Source of the DNA: Sphingomonas jinjuensis
GTDB taxonomy: Bacteria > Pseudomonadota > Alphaproteobacteria > Sphingomonadales > Sphingomonadaceae
Length of the DNA stretch: 64,000 nt
NCBI RefSeq assembly: GCF_014197105.1
Contig: NZ_JACIEV010000010.1
Location: 62,001 to 126,000, forward strand
Reading direction: 5' to 3'
Part shown: in pieces, positions 62,268 to 64,000 of the stretch
Layout of the letters: each line of letters begins with the position of its first letter
Numbering within the stretch: the first letter of the stretch is position 1
Made by a program: the position numbers and the translations under genes
The notes under the pieces: generated by a model
Told to the model about the DNA's origin: nothing
Databases searched by the model: none
What the model saw: only the letters and a program-made list of their open reading frames with translations

Positions 62268-64000
62268 TCAATACCCGCTGATCGAATAGGGCCGCGCCGC
62301 CTTCGCCGTAGCCCAGCCCTTGTTCGGCACGGCCCCCATCACGAACCGCAACTCACCCCCGGCCATGATCTCGTCATGCCGGATGAAGCTGCGCGCCAGC
62401 GGCTTTCCGTTCAGCGTAACCTGGCTGACATAGCGGTTCGCCTCCGACAGCCCGTCCGCCGCCACCGTGAAGCGTCTCCCGTTCGGCAACGTCATCACCG
62501 CACGGCTGACGAACGGCCGTCCGATCACATATTCGTTCGAACCCGGCGCGACCGGATAGAAACCAAGCCCCGTGAAGAACAGCCACGCCGACATCTGGCC
62601 GAGGTCGTCGTTCCCCGACAGGCCATCGGGCGTCGGCTTGTACTGGCTCGCGACGATCTGGGTCAGCCGCTCCTGCGTCCGCCACGGCGCGCCGGCGTAG
62701 TTGTAGAGATAGGCGACGTGATGGCTCGGCTCGTTGCCATGGATATATTGGCCGATCAGCCCCGCAATATCCTCCGCATGGCTGTAATCGAGCTTCGAAT
62801 TGTCGAAGTCGAACATCGCATCGAGCTTCGCGACCGTCTTCGCATCGCCACCAAGCAGCCGGAACAGCGCACCCTGATCCTGCGGCACGAACCAGCTATA
62901 CTGCCACGCATTGCCCTCGGTGTAATCCGAGCCATAGTTGATCGCGGTCGGATCGAACGGCGTCCGATACGCCCCGTTCGCTAGTCTTGCGCGAAGGAAG
63001 CCGCTTTTCGCATCGAAGCTGTTGCGCCAATAGCCCGCGCGCTTGTCGAACTGCGCCGCGACATCCGTCCGCCCCATCGCGCGCGCCATCCGCGCGATCG
63101 TCCAGTCGTCGTACGCATATTCGACCGTCTTCGACGCCGCCTCGGGCTCCTTGTCGATCGGCACATAGCCGCGCTTCATATATTCGCCGAGCCCGCCATA
63201 GGACGCATAGCTTGCGCTCGCGACCATCGCGTCGAGCGCCCGGGGTGCATCGAAGCAGCGGATGCCCTTCAGATACGCGTCCGCGATCACCGGCACCGCA
63301 TGATATCCGATCATCGTCCAGGTCTCGCGCCCCGCGAACTGCCAGACGGGCAGGATGCCGTACGGGCTCGCCTCGCGGCTGGCGACCAGCGACGACACGA
63401 CGTCGCAGGTCCTCTGCGCCGGCTGGACCAGCGTCAGCAGCGGGTGTTCTGCGCGAAACGTGTCCCACAGCGAGAAGGTCGAGCGGACCGTATAGCCCGT
63501 CGCCACCCGCACCTGATCGTCGGGCCCGCGCCAGCGGCCGTCGGCATCGCTCCAGACGCTCGGCGCGAGCAGCGTGTGGTAGAGCGCGGTATACAGGTTC
63601 GTGCGCATCGCCGGCGGCGCGTCGATATCCACCGCGCCCAGCGCCCTGTCCCACGCCCCCCGCGTCGCCACGCGGATCGCGTCGAAGTCGCCCGGCTCCG
63701 CCTCCAGGTTCGCCACCGCCCCATTCTCGTCGACCCCCGATAGGGCCACGCGCACCTCCAGGGGCTTGGTCAGACGCCCGAAATCGAGCTGTGCCTCCAA
63801 TTGCCGCCCCAGCTTCTCCGCCACCGCATCGCTGCCCCGGCCTGGCGCGGCGAAGCCCTTGTACGGCACCTTCTCCTCACGATCGACGAAGGCATGATCG
63901 GTCAGCGGCGACGAAAAGCGCATCGCGAAGAACAGCTTGCGCCCCGGCGCCCAGCCGCGCGTCTCGCGAAAGCCGGTCAGCGTCCCGTCGGCGCGCAGGT
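62268..64000 (-). CDS. GH92 family alpha-mannosidase, C-terminal part
   Basis: 577 codons are in the window and the frame runs off the right edge, so the N-terminus and any signal peptide are not seen. Family motifs: YTEGNAWQYSWFVPQD (general acid region) and GLSGNDDLGQMSAWLFFTGLGFYPVAPGSNEYVIGRP with the aspartates of the calcium-assisted inverting mechanism. GH92 enzymes are mostly exo-alpha-mannosidases, commonly alpha-1,2. Transcribed toward the maltose genes. An internal ATG (63923) is present but the codons upstream keep family-like sequence (GFRETRGWAPGRKLFF), so it is not the start. Confidence 0.93.
   Translation of the reverse strand, partial: LRADGTLTGFRETRGWAPGRKLFFAMRFSSPLTDHAFVDREEKVPYKGFAAPGRGSDAVAEKLGRQLEAQLDFGRLTKPLEVRVALSGVDENGAVANLEAEPGDFDAIRVATRGAWDRALGAVDIDAPPAMRTNLYTALYHTLLAPSVWSDADGRWRGPDDQVRVATGYTVRSTFSLWDTFRAEHPLLTLVQPAQRTCDVVSSLVASREASPYGILPVWQFAGRETWTMIGYHAVPVIADAYLKGIRCFDAPRALDAMVASASYASYGGLGEYMKRGYVPIDKEPEAASKTVEYAYDDWTIARMARAMGRTDVAAQFDKRAGYWRNSFDAKSGFLRARLANGAYRTPFDPTAINYGSDYTEGNAWQYSWFVPQDQGALFRLLGGDAKTVAKLDAMFDFDNSKLDYSHAEDIAGLIGQYIHGNEPSHHVAYLYNYAGAPWRTQERLTQIVASQYKPTPDGLSGNDDLGQMSAWLFFTGLGFYPVAPGSNEYVIGRPFVSRAVMTLPNGRRFTVAADGLSEANRYVSQVTLNGKPLARSFIRHDEIMAGGELRFVMGAVPNKGWATAKAARPYSISGY

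Overview
The window is high-GC, gene-dense bacterial DNA with chromosomal housekeeping content. The complex I gene order, the DUF2842 membrane protein, the zapA/6S RNA/fau neighbourhood, the many TonB-dependent receptors and the maltose locus with halogenase-like genes point to an alphaproteobacterium of the Sphingomonadales, most likely a Sphingomonas-like species. The assignment comes from gene content and family resemblance read by eye, not from a database search.

Layout. 1-3.3 kb: the minus-strand start of the nuo operon (nuoA-B-C-D, a small coiled-coil gene, then the first codons of nuoE). 3.5-6.7 kb: suhB-like phosphatase, efp, and a LytM/M23 peptidase next to an L,D-transpeptidase (cell wall). 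6.7-11.6 kb: a minus-strand glycolytic operon gap-MOSC-pgk-fda followed by a PH-like membrane protein and thiE. 11.7-13.4 kb: plus-strand coiled-coil gene, zapA, 6S RNA, fau and DUF2842, then tRNA-Asp(GTC). 13.4-16.1 kb: AI-2E-family membrane protein and a LuxR-type regulator.

16-45 kb is a large acyl-CoA catabolic region: two AMP-forming acyl-CoA ligases, a FadB/FadJ-like bifunctional enzyme, five acyl-CoA dehydrogenases, two thioesterases, three SDRs, a zinc alcohol dehydrogenase, a serine hydrolase, an amidase, an MFS carrier, a TonB-dependent receptor and a tandem TetR regulator. Two things stand out. (i) An ACAD10/11-like kinase gene and an ACAD10/11-like dehydrogenase gene occur as separate neighbours, as in 4-hydroxyacyl-CoA (levulinate-type) catabolism. 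(ii) There are two pairs of adjacent long and short acyl-CoA dehydrogenases, in which the long partner keeps the catalytic-Glu motif and the short partner keeps the FAD-binding RxQFG motif, as in alpha2beta2 steroid-type ACADs.

45-47.8 kb: EF-hand protein and an OmpR/EnvZ-type two-component pair. 47.8-62.1 kb: a maltose/maltodextrin utilisation locus. An MFS sugar carrier and LacI-type regulator diverge from a TonB-dependent receptor, two flavin-dependent halogenase-like genes, a secreted GH13, a cytoplasmic GH13 alpha-glucosidase and a secreted GH97. The likely flow is receptor uptake of maltodextrins, periplasmic trimming by GH13/GH97, MFS import and cytoplasmic hydrolysis. A convergent, incomplete GH92 alpha-mannosidase closes the window.

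Two families of long intergenic palindromes are scattered through 4-62 kb. In several places their G-rich end also appears to be the Shine-Dalgarno sequence of the next gene.
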